64,000 nt of DNA from contig OY725489.1 in the NCBI GenBank assembly GCA_963281255.1, positions 3,410,001 to 3,474,000 of the forward strand, written 5' to 3'. Shown piece by piece: positions 33,579-44,128 of the stretch. Each line of letters begins with the position of its first letter. The first letter of the stretch is position 1. This DNA comes from Aphrocallistes beatrix. Its lineage: Eukaryota; Porifera; Hexactinellida; Sceptrulophora; Aphrocallistidae. The position numbers were made by a program, and so were the translations under genes. Below the pieces are notes generated by a model. It saw only the letters and a program-made list of their open reading frames with translations. It did no database searches and was not told the DNA's origin.

Positions 33579-33900
33579 GTACTGATCCTCCTTCCCCATT
33601 CACATTCTTCCCCTTTTCGCTTTGGCAGGTAGGACAGAGGAACGTAAAGAGAACAACAATCGCACGAGTGATGTGATACTTGTGCTCCTGTAAGTAAGTA
33701 AACATCCTATCTCCTGCACTGTGATTGATACTGTGGTGGGCATCTACAAGTACTTGTTATAGGTATTCGCGTGCTACATCACGTAGTTGCTTCCTCACTG
33801 GAGGATGCACTCTCCCAATGATAGAGGACCTTGTATCCTTCACACTCCATTATCGGGTTTCGCCTGCTCCCTCTATCCCATTGCGACCACGCTTGCCTCT

Positions 33901-34955
33901 TTTACCTTCTGCTGAATTTTCCATTACTTCTTCTTTCTTCCCAGGGTCATCAACTGCTTTTCACAACATGCTTTTTCATAACGATCTCAAACACACACAC
34001 CGAAACTTCAAATATGATATTTTGAAAACTTCACAATCTAAGGGTTTTGACGCCTTTTGAAACTCTACAACAGTCTAACGAATGGAGTTGACACCATCGA
34101 AATTCTACAACAGTCTAAGTCTTACAGAATTGACGCTTTCGAAACTCTACAATTACACATAGTATATTAAGATCGATATATCGGACGCTTTACAGTATAA
34201 TTGGAAACCTTATACACTCAATATCTCATCTAAACGGAAATGTTACTCCATTTAGACTTGGTTATTATGTCATGTATTGTGTATGACTGAAATATTACGA
34301 ATCAATTATTAATTCCATAATTATATTTTAAGGATACTGCCCTCGAAAAAACATAATGTTTGGCTTACAGCATACGATGAAAGTAGAGCTATAAGAGATG
34401 TTAAGCGTGGGGAGGTATCTCCATCAAGAAATACTAGCACATTCCAAACCGTTTTTTATTCTCATTTCTAGTTTTTGAGATACAGTGTCTCAAAGTCTGT
34501 TTTTTTCGTTTCCGCTAGCACATCTTAATGGTAGAATTTAGGCACTCAAGGAATTATTTAGGACATACCAAGGAATCAAATGTTTCCAAAATCGAATCAT
34601 AGATAGTCTACCATATTTGCAACTTCATAGGACCAGAAAAAAGTTAAAATGACAAAAATTGTAAATTTTATCGGTGTCCGAAAAAAAGGGCCAAAAAACG
34701 GCGAAAATGTGTTTTTTTGGGGAAATCAGGAATAAAATCACCGAGTTAGAATAAAAATGGTGGTCCTACGTTCATCGCCTAATGATATGGAACAACACTT
34801 GAAATTTTCAAACTTCTATCTCAAACCAAATTTGAGAAATAATTCTGTAAAGACGGTCAATTTTGAAATTTTAAATTCCCGAGATATAGAGATTTTAAGT
34901 TTAGATGTTAAGAAGAATGTAGAATGAATTATTAATAATGAACAAAAGCATTCAC
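33901..34955. other. Non-coding stretch with a short-period repeat
   Basis: At 34045-34155 a segment like TTGACGCC...GAAACTCTACAACAGTCTAA recurs about three times at roughly 42-bp spacing. The plus-strand ORF over 33725-34060 overlaps the KRBA2-like minus copy and is a shadow. The rest is AT-rich without a gene. Confidence 0.45.
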
Positions 34956-34956
34956 A

Positions 34957-35113
34957 TAGCCGGTGCCATGGATTTTAGAGTGGTCCGGTTAAAAGATACA
35001 ACTATTGAAAAGTGGTCCGGTTAAACCACACGAACTGGACTATTTTACATAGTAATTGTATTAAACTTGTCTAAAAGTGGTCCGGTTAAAACTGGACCAA
35101 CCGGACTGGTGGC
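34957..35113. mobile_element. MITE with repeated GTGGTCCGGTTAAA
   Basis: AGTGGTCCGGTTAAA occurs three times in 120 bp. The right end GGTGGCGCCGGCCCTG (CAGGGCCGGCGCCACC on the other strand) imperfectly mirrors the left GCCGGTGCCATGG. A hAT-like MITE is likely. Confidence 0.5.
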
Positions 35114-36041
35114 GCCGGCCCTGATTCACAAACATTTATTCTCATTTATACTGCTGATTTAGGTATATTTGAACCAAATATTTACAAAAAATAGCAAGAG
35201 TACCCTGAAAATCTACAAATTTCCTTGAGGGCCCTAACCCAGAATGTTTTGAGATTATTGTGAATAATAATTCATATTCCTAGCACTACGAAGAATAATC
35301 TAACAGTTTAGAATGGTTAAAAAGCTTCCGAAAAGTATATTAAGAAGTTAGATCGAAAGTCTACGACTTCTAGTTTCGAAGTTAGAATTTTCGAAAAATG
35401 CTACGTCATCCATCATATGACAAAAATCTAAAACTTAACGTTCCATAGGGTGTAGTGCAATTATTATCAAAGAATCATATATGTACACTCATAAAAAGTA
35501 TATTAGGAAGTGAGAACTAAGAATTTGGACCTATATTTACTGAGATCGAGATATATCTCTTCTTGGACCCTAAATGGAGGTTTTTGACCGAATCTGCGAG
35601 GTCCAAGGCCAGAACTTTCGAAATAATTATCAAAAAGTTCTCCTATTTTATGTACACATTATTAACGGCAATTGTATTCATTATTTAGCATAATAGCTAA
35701 ATTTGGACACATATTTAATGATTAGATTCACCATTTTCTAATATATTCAAAGTTCTCGATATAATTTGTATTACAATTAAATCAATGATAAGTCGAGAAT
35801 TATTTATTTTTTGACAAAGGAATGTTCGAGGAACCTATATATTTTCGCATATATCCTTTTATTTAAGGATATTATATATTATATATCTAAATAGTTTTTA
35901 AGATATGACATCCGTCTCTTTCGGGACCTTAGAGGGATATTATGCCCGAACTTTACCTATAATAAGCGATATCTCAAGAACAAATGGTCGGATCCGAACA
36001 AATTTTTTTTGGAATTTTATCCCTTTCTTCGCATAATGCCT
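35114..36041. other. AT-rich non-coding stretch
   Basis: No gene or recognisable repeat. The phrasing is similar to the stretch at 34500-34950 but I could not align it. Confidence 0.4.
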
Positions 36042-36059
36042 GGGCCCTTATTCTCAGAT

Positions 36060-36420
36060 CAACTTAAACTTAACTTAAACTAAGTATCAACTTAGTTTTT
36101 GATTGAAAACTAAGTATAAACTAAGTATTTTTATCCTGTTAGACAACTAAAACTAAGTTGGTATTCAGAGAGCAAAATTAAGTATACTTATTTTAACTTT
36201 GTTTTATTTGAAATACTTAGTTTTTCGCTGAAAACTAAATAAAAACTAAGTAGACACTAAGTATTCGTGTGGAAAACTTAGCATAAACTAAGTTGGTATT
36301 CGCAGAGCAAAACTAAGTAAATACTGTTTTTACTTAGTATTTACTTAGTTTTGGTTGAATACTTAGTATTTCTTAGTATTTATTTAGTTTTTAACTTAAA
36401 TTCATTTATTTTTTAAGTCT
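36060..36420. repeat. Subterminal array of AACTAAGTA-type motifs
   Basis: More than fifteen copies of AACTAAGT or ACTTAGTT in both orientations crowd the left end of the Harbinger element. The right end has only a few related TTAAGTTTAAG copies. Such arrays often act as transposase or Myb-protein binding sites; that role is inferred here. Confidence 0.6.
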
Positions 36421-36825
36421 ACTTCGAAGGTGATTTAACTAACAATTTTATGAAGAAAATATTTTCTACATCCTTGCGGAGGGAATATGTGAAAAAAGTA
36501 GTATTAATCATTGATAAGAACAATACGATCCAATTTTATTGCAATTAGAACTATTTATTTGTTGTAGTCACCACTATCTGTAGTATGGTTTTACGACATT
36601 GATTTGATTTACACCGCATAAAAATGTCTTCATCACTCAATATCTTACGTAAACATGAAGCTACTGTAATAACTGACATAGTAGTGCTTTGATGTAATGG
36701 CCAATATTATTATTACAAATTAATGAAAAAAGGGGAGTATAAAACTCAGTGAAAGTATAAAGAATAATTTCAAACTGTATGGTTAAATATAAACCACTGT
36801 GTGGTTAAATATAAACCAATTATCA

Positions 36826-37500
36826 GTGACAAACTGGCATCTGTGAAGAAAACAGGAGGTGGACCTGCTGAAGCTGGGCTGACGGAGCTTGAAACAAAGA
36901 TAAGGTCTATCAAGGGAAAATAAATCTTTGAAGGAATCGAAGTTGGGATAGACCTTTCCTATGGGAACTAACAGTCCTCTAAGCGATCTTGATATGTCTA
37001 TCAGTCCGGCAGGAACATTACAGGATTTTGGGTCACAATCAGGTTCTGAGACTGAGATAGCAATGAAGCCACCTGCAAGGAAGAGGAAATTGAATGAAAT
37101 CCCTTTGACTGATTCTTTCAAGGAAGGAATTCTGGAGAATGAAAAACAAAAAGTCGAGATTCTGAAGAGAATAGATTCCAAACTTGAAGTTATAGCGGAT
37201 AGTGCAACATCTAGCACAGGACTAATGGTTAGTAAATTGGATTTGTTGATTTCCAATCAAAATAAATTGATAAACTTGATGTCAAATATGATCTCTGCCG
37301 GAATGCAATCTACTAATCCATTGGCTTATTTACTACCTCCTTCAACAACTCATCTTTCACAGGGATACCAACAACAACAAACTCCCTTCTACCAGCAGCA
37401 GGAAAAGGATCAATGTTGCCTATACAATACGTATATTAGAAGCTTAGCAACAAGAATTAGAGATTGGAATAGCTGTCAATATAAAATAATATCGAATTAA
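36826..37500 (+). pseudogene. Harbinger Myb/SANT-like protein, C-terminal part
   Basis: The frame opens SVKKTGGGPAEAGLTELETK and has a TAA at about 36919. It then runs from the ATG at 36961 (MGTNSPLSDLDMS) through a Lys-rich KPPARKRKLNE, a helical segment (ENEKQKVEILKRIDSKLEVI) and a Gln-rich end (QGYQQQQTPFYQQQ). The KKTGGGP motif is typical of the region after the Myb-like DNA-binding domain in Harbinger accessory proteins. The DNA-binding domain itself is not present. Confidence 0.6.
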
Positions 37501-37579
37501 GCATATATGTGATAAATATCTAGCTGTATCTCTGTGCATATTAGTCTCATATCATAAAGTTAATTAAAATACTGATCAA

Positions 37580-38262
37580 CTACAGATTGGCGAACAGCAG
37601 TGCCACTAGTGGTAGAATCATGAGGTATAGTTTCTTCATCCTCTTCTCCATCAACATCAAATTCTGATTCCCATTGTAGCCCATGCTCGATACAAATGTT
37701 ATGCAACACCATTGTGGCAATAATGAGTCTGCAAACTCTCTCCAGGTGTATAACAAAGTGTACCTCCTGTTCTGTGCATTGACCTCCAACGGCTCTTCCA
37801 TAAATCCCGAATGCGCACTCAATTGTTTTACGCGACTTCAGAAATGAACGATTGTATCGTCTTTCTCCCGGCGTATTCGGATTTGAATGGGTGTCAATAA
37901 ATTGGGTCGTAAAGGATACCCACTGTCATCGAGGAACCATCCATGCACAGTTGGAATATCCCCGCTGGCAAATTCCTTGAATGATGCCTGATTGTCTCCA
38001 GATAAAAGCATCATGAGTGCTACGAGGCCATTTCGCAACAACATCCATAAATTTCAAGTTACTATCACAAATGGCTTGAATGTTTATGGAGTGTTCATTT
38101 TTCCGATTCACATATATTTCCTCATTATTCGATGGTGCAACTATTGATACATGTGTACCGTCAATACTACATCCTATGACCAAAGGGAATCCGCATTTCT
38201 CTAAAAAAGATTGCTGAACTTGGGATTGCTCGTGGAGGTTTGGAAATTTTATATAGTCCTTG
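37580..38262 (-). pseudogene. PIF/Harbinger transposase (HARBI1-like), N-terminally truncated
   Basis: Minus strand: KFPNLHEQSQVQQSFLEKCG and FPLVIGCSIDGTHVSI with the first catalytic Asp, then EIYVNRKNEHSINIQAICDS and VVAKWPRSTHDAFIW. A frameshift follows, then GWFLDDSGYPLRPNLLTP with the second Asp, and remnants of the C-terminus at 37580-37822 (NAQNRRYTLLYTW is out of frame). This DDE nuclease cuts the element's ends. About 150 N-terminal residues are missing, as the frame begins next to the terminal repeat. Confidence 0.75.
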
Positions 38263-38522
38263 GCAAGTTAAGTTTAAGTTTAAGTCGATCTGAGAATAAG
38301 GGCCCTGGTCTGATTTTTCTTGTCTAGCAATAGTTTTGGTATTCCATTCTAAGTCGTCCCCAATGTTACAATGAGTTTTAGATCATGTGTTTGAAGGTAA
38401 AATCTTACCCTCTCCTGCTCACGGAGATGCAGTCCACAGTTATCCTTACGTAGAGAAAACATTAGTATTCCAATATAACAAAGCAAAGTCAGTATATTTG
38501 CGAACTAGGTTAACTTTTGAGT

Positions 38523-38885
38523 AGAGGTGCACCGGATCCGAATCTTGACGGATCCAAGATTTTCAAATCCGGCCGGATACGATTTAGCTATATCTAACAG
38601 AATCCGGATCCGGATCCATAATAGTTAAACATATCTTTTAAAAGGAATAAATAGAACTGGGTTTAGTAGAAAATTAGTTGTTACCTATGTTCATACAGGG
38701 CTAATAGTACTATATTACCCCTGGATCCGCCACTGCCTATATAAGTAATAAGTAAATATGTCAGCGCAGATCAGGAACGGAAAATAGTGAGATCCTACCG
38801 GAATAGCAGCTAGAACCAGATCCGGAAGATCCCTACCTCACATCAGGAACGGATCCGGCCTGATCCCGATCCAGCCAGATGAATG
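38523..38885. repeat. GGATCCGG-rich repeat, probably hAT-type MITE
   Basis: TAGAGGTGCACCGGATCCGA at the left resembles ends of hAT elements. GGATCCGG or its variants occur about eight times, including a cluster at the right. The right terminus is unclear. Confidence 0.4.
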
Positions 38886-39032
38886 GCTTATAAGTGACTG
38901 TAAATCTACCGTACTCAATGCGTTTCAATCTCGTCTCGCCACGAATTGAGACAGGTTGTAGAATGGATTCGGTCAGTTTTTAGTTATCTCGAAGGTTGAA
39001 TCAAGTCAATTAGTACGGACTATTCTTCCATT

Positions 39033-39694
39033 TCACGATTTTCTTTCCCACAGCCCTTCTATAAATGTTTCTAACTCCTGAAAAGATCTCCCGATATGAT
39101 TTTCTTGCTTTAAACAATGCAATAATTTGACCCCTGTCATAAATCTTGAGAAGGAATTTAAAAATACACAAATGGCATGAAACTTGTTTTCACCTGGAGA
39201 GTCAGTGTTTCTCAATCTTTTTCAGTCAGTCATCCCCTTCGCGAATCGCGCCAGTCCCATCGCCTTCGATTCTATACTAAAAAAGGGATATGCCACGTCG
39301 TTTTTCAGGGTTTTCAGTTTATCTGTCGTCTCCTTATCTTTCAGAGTCTCCCCGAATAACACAATAGTGTCGTACAATAAGTAAAACCTTTTCAGACATG
39401 CTCCGTTAGATAGACATCGAACCTGAGTATGAAACAACAACCGATCGAAGTCTTCGTCATTCTGTCATTTAAAAGGCGAAAAAGACGATCATTCAAGGTA
39501 TTTGCTTTGATAATGTTGATGCTCTTGATAATGAAGTTTAGAGTGTCATGCAGCTCACCACTGACGTGTTTATCCGTGACGTGGTGTATGTGGATAACAC
39601 AGTGAACCGCTATGATACCATGACTCTCGCGTTTCATGAGGGCAATTAATCCGTGATGTCGTCCAGCCATGGTCGGAGCTCCGTCGGTGCGCAC
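39033..39694 (-). pseudogene. hAT transposase fragment (ZBED/SCAND3-like)
   Basis: Minus strand: MRTDGAPTMAGRHHGLIALM, HGIIAVHCVIHIHHV, LHDTLNFIIKSINIIKA and LNDRLFRLLND. After a frame change come LFHTQVRCLSNGACLKRF, LYDTIVLFGETLKD and KLKTLKNDVAY. These match the central catalytic part of hAT transposases of the animal ZBED5/GTF2IRD2B type (the CTDGAPxMxGR and HTxVRWLSRG blocks). Near 39300 the match stops. The sequence down to 39205 ends in a hAT-like terminus (CAGTGTTTCTCAATCTTTTT on plus). The open frame at 39033-39200 may be a further piece, but this is uncertain. Confidence 0.7.
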
Positions 39695-39731
39695 TGTATG
39701 ATGTTCTTCATTTTTATCCCTTTATCAGTCG

Positions 39732-39901
39732 TGTAACGCACATAACCAACATTACTTTAGTATGCAACCGTAACAAGGGTATCCTTAGATTAGGTTAGCG
39801 GAGCACTCTAGTCCCTTAGTTAGTAATAGCTTATCTTATTTGTATTTCTTATTTACTCGTCTTATAAATTATATTACTAGTATTGGCGCGAAGGTGTTAC
39901 A
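39732..39901 (+). repeat. gypsy-3 5' LTR
   Basis: Inverted TGTAAC/GTTACA termini. The last 30 bp (TATTACTAGTATTGG...GTTACA) recur at 43722-43752. It contains TATTTGTATTT (39837-39847), complementary to the site after the LTR. Confidence 0.65.
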
Positions 39902-39902
39902 T

Positions 39903-39913
39903 AAATACAAATA
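39903..39913 (+). promoter_or_regulatory. gypsy-3 primer-binding site, complementary to its own LTR
   Basis: AAATACAAATA starts 1-2 nt after the LTR and is the exact complement of 39837-39847. Third case of the same geometry in this window. Confidence 0.55.
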
Positions 39914-40135
39914 TTCACGCTATCTCAAATGGCCGCACCGATGAACGTCACCATTCCTCCGCTGAAGTCAGGCGAGAGAATAGAAGATTGGCAACCTCTA
40001 TTTGTGGCAGCTACAAGTGCTTTGGCCCGCATGCTGGCGAAAAAGCGGCGATACTAATTCTCCCATCGTATGTATGTAGGGACGAATATTAAAGGGCTAC
40101 AGTACTAATCCTTACTATTAAAACTCGATTAATGT

Positions 40136-40147
40136 GTATATATACTA

Positions 40148-40212
<65 letters not shown>
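40136..40212. repeat. (TA)n microsatellite
   Basis: About 75 bp of nearly pure TA repeats immediately upstream of family A copy A3. Confidence 0.9.
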
Positions 40213-40219
<7 letters not shown>

Positions 40220-40709
40220 ACGAATTGATTGAAGAAACTGCCAGGCGTAGAAAGCTGATTTTTGGTATGTGGGAGTCTTTTGGCTATGGCTCCAGTAAGT
40301 TCTGAGCTCAGACGAAAATGTCGACTCATCATGGAATGATGACGTCATTGTCACATTTTTAAAAGTTAAGCAACACAGTTATTCGGGCATAACTCAGCCA
40401 TTATAGGAGATAGAAGGCTGGAATTTTAATAGAATCTGTATACTAACATACCTCACATATGATATAACTATCATCAAAAAATGATGACTCATCACTTTGC
40501 TATGACGTCATCATTACTCATCAAAAATTTTAAAAATTGACAAATTTGGTGTTTTTTCGAGGATATCGATTTTAAAACTAAGATGGACATATTTAGAGAT
40601 GATATCTCCCTTTTAATTAACCAATATCACATCCAGGCGACCGAAGGGAGCCTCCGGCGGACATGAAGTGTCCGCCAGCCGCGCAGCGCAAGCAAGCGAA
40701 GCGCGCTTG
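40211..40709 (+). mobile_element. Family A element, copy A3 (full length) inside gypsy-3 gag
   Basis: GTAACGAATTGATTGAAGAA head, TTGGTATGTGGGAGTC, TGACGTCAT blocks, the CAGGCGACCGAAGGGAGCC segment, stem GGCGGACAT-GAA-GTGTCCGCC, GC-rich tail and final CTTGT. It interrupts gag, so it is a real insertion. Its 5' part equals A5 and its 3' part equals A4. Confidence 0.75.
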
Positions 40710-40889
40710 TCGCAATTAAAGAAGAATCCATTGAGGCCGCATTCAAAATTTTGTGGAATGCCCTGGATACACCCATCGACGAATTGGAAGCCACCGCACG
40801 GTTTCGCAGAATGAGCTGGGTCAGAGGGGAGCGAGTGGAAGTATTTTTTGCACAACTATGGAGAGAGGCAAAACACGGGCAGTGCAGCG

Positions 40890-43436
40890 CCCACCAGATC
40901 CAGACCTAGACGGGTCCCCCCAAGATGGAAGGAAGAGCTCAATACGCAACTAAACGAGCTGCTTGAACAAAAGCTGTGTCGCCCATCTAGCTCCCCATGG
41001 GTCAGTAACGTGGTGCTCGTACTAGGAAGGATGGTCGTCAACGCTTCGCCATAAATTACAGGCAACCTACAAAGAAAGACACATACGGTATACCACAGGT
41101 GCAGGCGATTTTGGACAAGTTACAACATTTCCGATATTTTTCGGTGATTGACATCTCCGCTGCCTACTGGTGCGTTCCGGTCAGGGAAGGAGACATAGAA
41201 AAACAGCATTCAAAACCCCAGGGGTCTCTTTGAGATGACGGTCATGCCGTTCGGTTTGGTTAACGCTCAAACCACTTTCCAACGGCTGATGGATAACACA
41301 CTGCAGGGGCTTAAACACACTAAATCATATATTGACGATTGTATTATATACTCACGTAGTTTTGAGGAACACATGGAAGATCTACGTTCAGTATTCCGGC
41401 AGCTAAGCCGTGCCAACTTTCATGTCAAATTGCGTTAGTGTCAGTTCTTTCGTTCGGAGGTGGTATTTCTAGGACACATTGTATCTAGGGATGGAAGACG
41501 ACCGTTGATGTCTGCTGCAGAAAGGTCGTCCAAGTTCCCAAAGCCGCAAGGAGTAACTGAATTACAGCGATTCCAAGGGAGTCTCAAAATTTACCGGTCA
41601 TACATCCCAAATTTAGCACAGTTAGCTGCTCCCCTTTATGAATTGACGATACGAGGCTCGAGCGGGGTGTGGTCCGACGAAAGTGAGAAAATTTTCGAGA
41701 CTCTCCGTCGCAGTCTAGTCTGTGAGCTCATAATGTTGGCTTTTCCTGATTGGGATGAGAAATTTGTGATCGAATCGTACGCCAGTTCTAGGGAAATGTG
41801 TGATCGAATCGTACGCCAGTTCAAGGGCAGTAGCTGCCGTACTATCACAGAGAAACGAGGAAACAGGTCAACTGCACCACGTGGACTTATTTTCGTCTTC
41901 GCTCAGCCCTGCTCAACGAAATTATTCCACCTGACAAATAGAAACTTGGGTGCTAGTCGCAGCTTTTCGTAGATGGCGTATTTATTTAGCAGCTTCAGGA
42001 GAGGTCGAACTATTTACAGACCACTGCCCTTTGAAATGGTTCCGCAATCAGAACGACCCCCGTCGGACCTTCGCGAGATGCATCCACGAGACTAGAAGAG
42101 TACACTTACCGAATCACTCACCGGCAGGGTGATGAAAACCACCTACCCGACTACCTGAGCAGAACCCCCGGTATTATTGTCGACGCAGATGTCCAGGACG
42201 AATCAGGATTCCAAGACAAAATATTAGAGGTACGTATGGCTGACAGCGCTGAACCTCAGATTAACCTCTCCCAGTTGCGGAGGGGGGACACGGTGGTTAG
42301 CGATGCTATCGAAAGTTCAGGAAATCCGGGAAGGTGTCCTCAGGTCAGCTGCGCAACGTTTCAGATAGTTTGAGAATATTCAATGGGGCATTAATGTTCC
42401 ACGATCGTATAGTGGTGCCTAAGGACGCCAGGGGGAAAGTATGGCGATTGGTTCACGCGGCCGGACATTTTGGACAGAACGCACTTAGCAAATCCTTCGG
42501 AGAAGATACTTTTGGTTGGGTATGACCTGGGATGTACGTATTTACTACCAAAGCTGTATGATATGTCAAATGGCAAAGACATCGAACCGTTCCAAGAGTA
42601 CCATCCAGGAAGTCGCGATGGACGGAATTGGCCCAGGGGATCTGGTAGACATGGACATCGCCACCCTTCCATGGGCCGATGAGAAGTATCGTTACTTCCT
42701 GTGCATCGTCGATGTATTCTCCCGCTTTATGGAGCTCGTCCCACTGTAGGACCAGTCTGCAACCTCATTAGTACGTGAATTCCAGCGCGGTTGGATATTT
42801 CGGGGTCACGGTGTGCCCAAGGGACTCTTAACCGATCAGGCCCATAACATCGACGGACGAGAGATCAGGGCACTCTGCGAAAGATTGGGGATCGAGAAAC
42901 GGCCCTCCTCCCCTTACCATCCTCAAGGAGATGGTTTAGTAGAAAGGAATATTGGATTGGCCAAGCAGGTGGCAAGATGTCTAATTAGCCCTCGATCGAC
43001 ACCTCCCCAAGAGCCATGGCCAGAAGTCTTGCCCGAGGTTTCATTTTATTGTAACAATGTGGAGAATACGTCCACCAAGTTATCGGCCCAATGTCTCATT
43101 ACGGGTATGCAGCCGACATCACCCATCGACGCTACAATATGCAGAACGCAATGGGATCAGACGCTGAGTCATGGCGAACACGTCGAGAGATAGAAGGAAA
43201 TCTCGGCAGAATTGGTTAACCTGGCCAGAGAGAACGACCTTGAGGCTGAAAGGGGAAGGAATGAGTACCACAACAAAGGAGCAGTGCCCCCAAGTTTTGA
43301 GAAAGGGGACCTAATCCTGGAGAAGAATGAAACGCGAAGGATTCCCTGTATCCGAGGTTTAACGGCCCCTTCAAAGTTCTCGATACTAGAGGAACGAGTA
43401 TTAAAATCAAAAAGGGATGAAAACAAAAATGGATAG
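40890..43436 (+). pseudogene. gypsy-3 pol (RT, RNase H, integrase)
   Basis: RT: LNELLEQKLCRPSSSPW, RFAINYRQPTKKDTYGIPQV, FSVIDISAAYWCVPV, MTVMPFGLVNAQTTFQR and the catalytic SYIDDCIIYSRSFEEHM, then VFLGHIVSRDGR. A 28-bp direct repeat near 41769-41831 (GTGATCGAATCGTACGCCAG twice) adds a small duplication at the RNase H start. RNase H: ELFTDHCPLKWFRNQNDPRR. Zinc-binding region: VHAAGHFGQNALSKSF and SCMICQMAK. Integrase: VDMDIATLPW, LLTDQAHNIDG and PQGDGLVERNIG hold the DDE residues. A C-terminal region follows to 43436. At least eight frame breaks or stops. Confidence 0.8.
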
Positions 43437-43715
43437 ACGCTTGCCGTTGTAAACGCTTCAGAGAAGGCAGCACCGTCCCTCTCACCACAAGTTCAGTCCC
43501 AGGATTAGTAGTTGGAATCCCGGTCGGGGAGTCACATCCAGAGGTGGAACCGACCACTCAAGTGACTAACATTGGACAGCACAGCAATCCCAATCGGGTC
43601 CGCTACTGTGTACGAAGATTAGTTAATGCCTGTACCGGAGAACCAGGATCAGAATACGATAGAAGAGGATATTGTCACTACGAGGCAATCCCCTCTGCAT
43701 TCTCGCAAGCCTAAG

Positions 43716-43752
43716 GAGCGTCATGTATATTATATTACTAGTATTGGTGGTC
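43716..43752 (+). repeat. gypsy-3 3' LTR remnant
   Basis: ATATTACTAGTATTGG and GGCGTTACA match the last part of the 5' LTR. The rest of the 3' LTR is missing. Confidence 0.5.
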
Positions 43753-43879
43753 GGCGTTACAGTAGCATAGCTAGAGTTGGGTGACTGCCAAGGCACGACC
43801 CAGGGATGACAATGAATAAAGGTGAACGTTTTTGATGGGATCAATAAGGTTATCGGGTGATGATTTACTGAGGGGGTGT

Positions 43880-44128
43880 CAGACCAGTTCAAACATAGAT
43901 TATTGGCAAAAGGTGTGAAAATATGCATATAGTATACCTGCCAAAACCGGAAATGGTGAAATGGCGAAAATAATTTCAGGTGCACTTCTCCAATATAAAT
44001 GGATTCTACATACCAATTTTGGTAGCAATAGGGCCGTTAGATTTCGCAGGGTCGAGCGGACGGCCAACGGGCGGACGTAGAACGCCGGCCATGCCATAAG
44101 GGCATCTCCTATAATAGGAGCTGCACTA
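43880..44128 (-). mobile_element. Family B element (B2)
   Basis: Minus strand: TAGTGCAGCTCCTATAATAG at 44128, then CCCTTATGGCATGGCCGGC, CGTCCGCCCG and TTGGTATGTAGAATCC. Ends near a TATGCATATTTTCACACC motif. CTCCTATAATAGGAG is itself a small hairpin. Confidence 0.6.

Larger units (their letters stand above)
29866..33900 (-). pseudogene. KRBA2-like integrase relic, minus copy, split by gypsy-2
   Basis: Read on the minus strand. The upstream part (33900-33583) includes KRGKRGRNGIEG, GRVHPPVRKQLRDVAREYL, INHSAGDRMFTYLQEHKYHI and a CPTCQ zinc pair. The downstream part (30297-29866) includes RIPIPSVVRPPIGPLSLIGT and a Cys-rich end (SCKCKSDC). gypsy-2 lies between them at GTAC; across the gap the flanks line up with the plus copy's continuous GGAGGATCAGTACTTATGTA. 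The integrase catalytic core is absent here too. Confidence 0.6.
36042..38305. mobile_element. PIF/Harbinger transposon, shortened
   Basis: GGGCCCTTATTCTCAGATC at 36042 and its exact complement ending at 38305 are the terminal inverted repeats, extended by AACTTAAACTTAACTT-like sequence. Two convergent genes lie inside: a Myb/SANT-like protein on the plus strand and a HARBI1-like transposase on the minus strand, the standard gene pair of this superfamily. The transposase lacks its N-terminus and has frameshifts, so the copy is not autonomous. CCTGG occurs at both edges but overlaps the repeats, so the target duplication is not settled. Confidence 0.8.
39929..40860 (+). pseudogene. gypsy-3 gag, interrupted
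   Basis: ATG at 39929 opens MAAPMNVTIPPLKSGERIED, close to the gypsy-1 gag start. A frameshift follows, then EKAAILILPSYVCRDEY and a stop near 40092. After the (TA)n tract and family A element (40211-40709) the frame resumes at 40711 as IKEESIEAAFKILWNALDTP and RFRRMSWVRGERVEVFF. It then jumps directly into RT sequence, so the gag end, zinc knuckles and protease are deleted. Confidence 0.7.
39732..43752 (+). mobile_element. gypsy-3: degraded Ty3/gypsy retrotransposon
   Basis: The 5' LTR (170 bp) starts TGTAACG and ends GGTGTTACA. Gag begins 28 nt later, and pol with RT, RNase H and integrase follows on the plus strand. The 3' LTR survives only as its last 35 bp or so. Gag is split by a family A element with a (TA)n tract, and the gag end plus protease are deleted. 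No target duplication is visible. Confidence 0.8.

Noticed and set aside
33725..34060. Plus-strand ORF of 111 codons
   Set aside because: It lies over the minus-strand KRBA2-like segment with zinc-binding motifs and has no motif of its own.
39885..39901. TGGCGCGAAGGTGTTAC as a tRNA primer-binding site of gypsy-3
   Set aside because: It lies inside the sequence shared with the 3' LTR remnant, so it is LTR; the true LTR end is GTTACA at 39901, followed by the self-complementary site.
40129..40354. Ile/Tyr-rich ORFs
   Set aside because: They are translations of the (TA)n microsatellite.
18548..43752. Endogenous retrovirus interpretation of the gypsy elements
   Set aside because: No envelope-like frame with signal peptide or transmembrane segment follows integrase in any of the three; domain order and short LTRs fit Ty3/gypsy retrotransposons.
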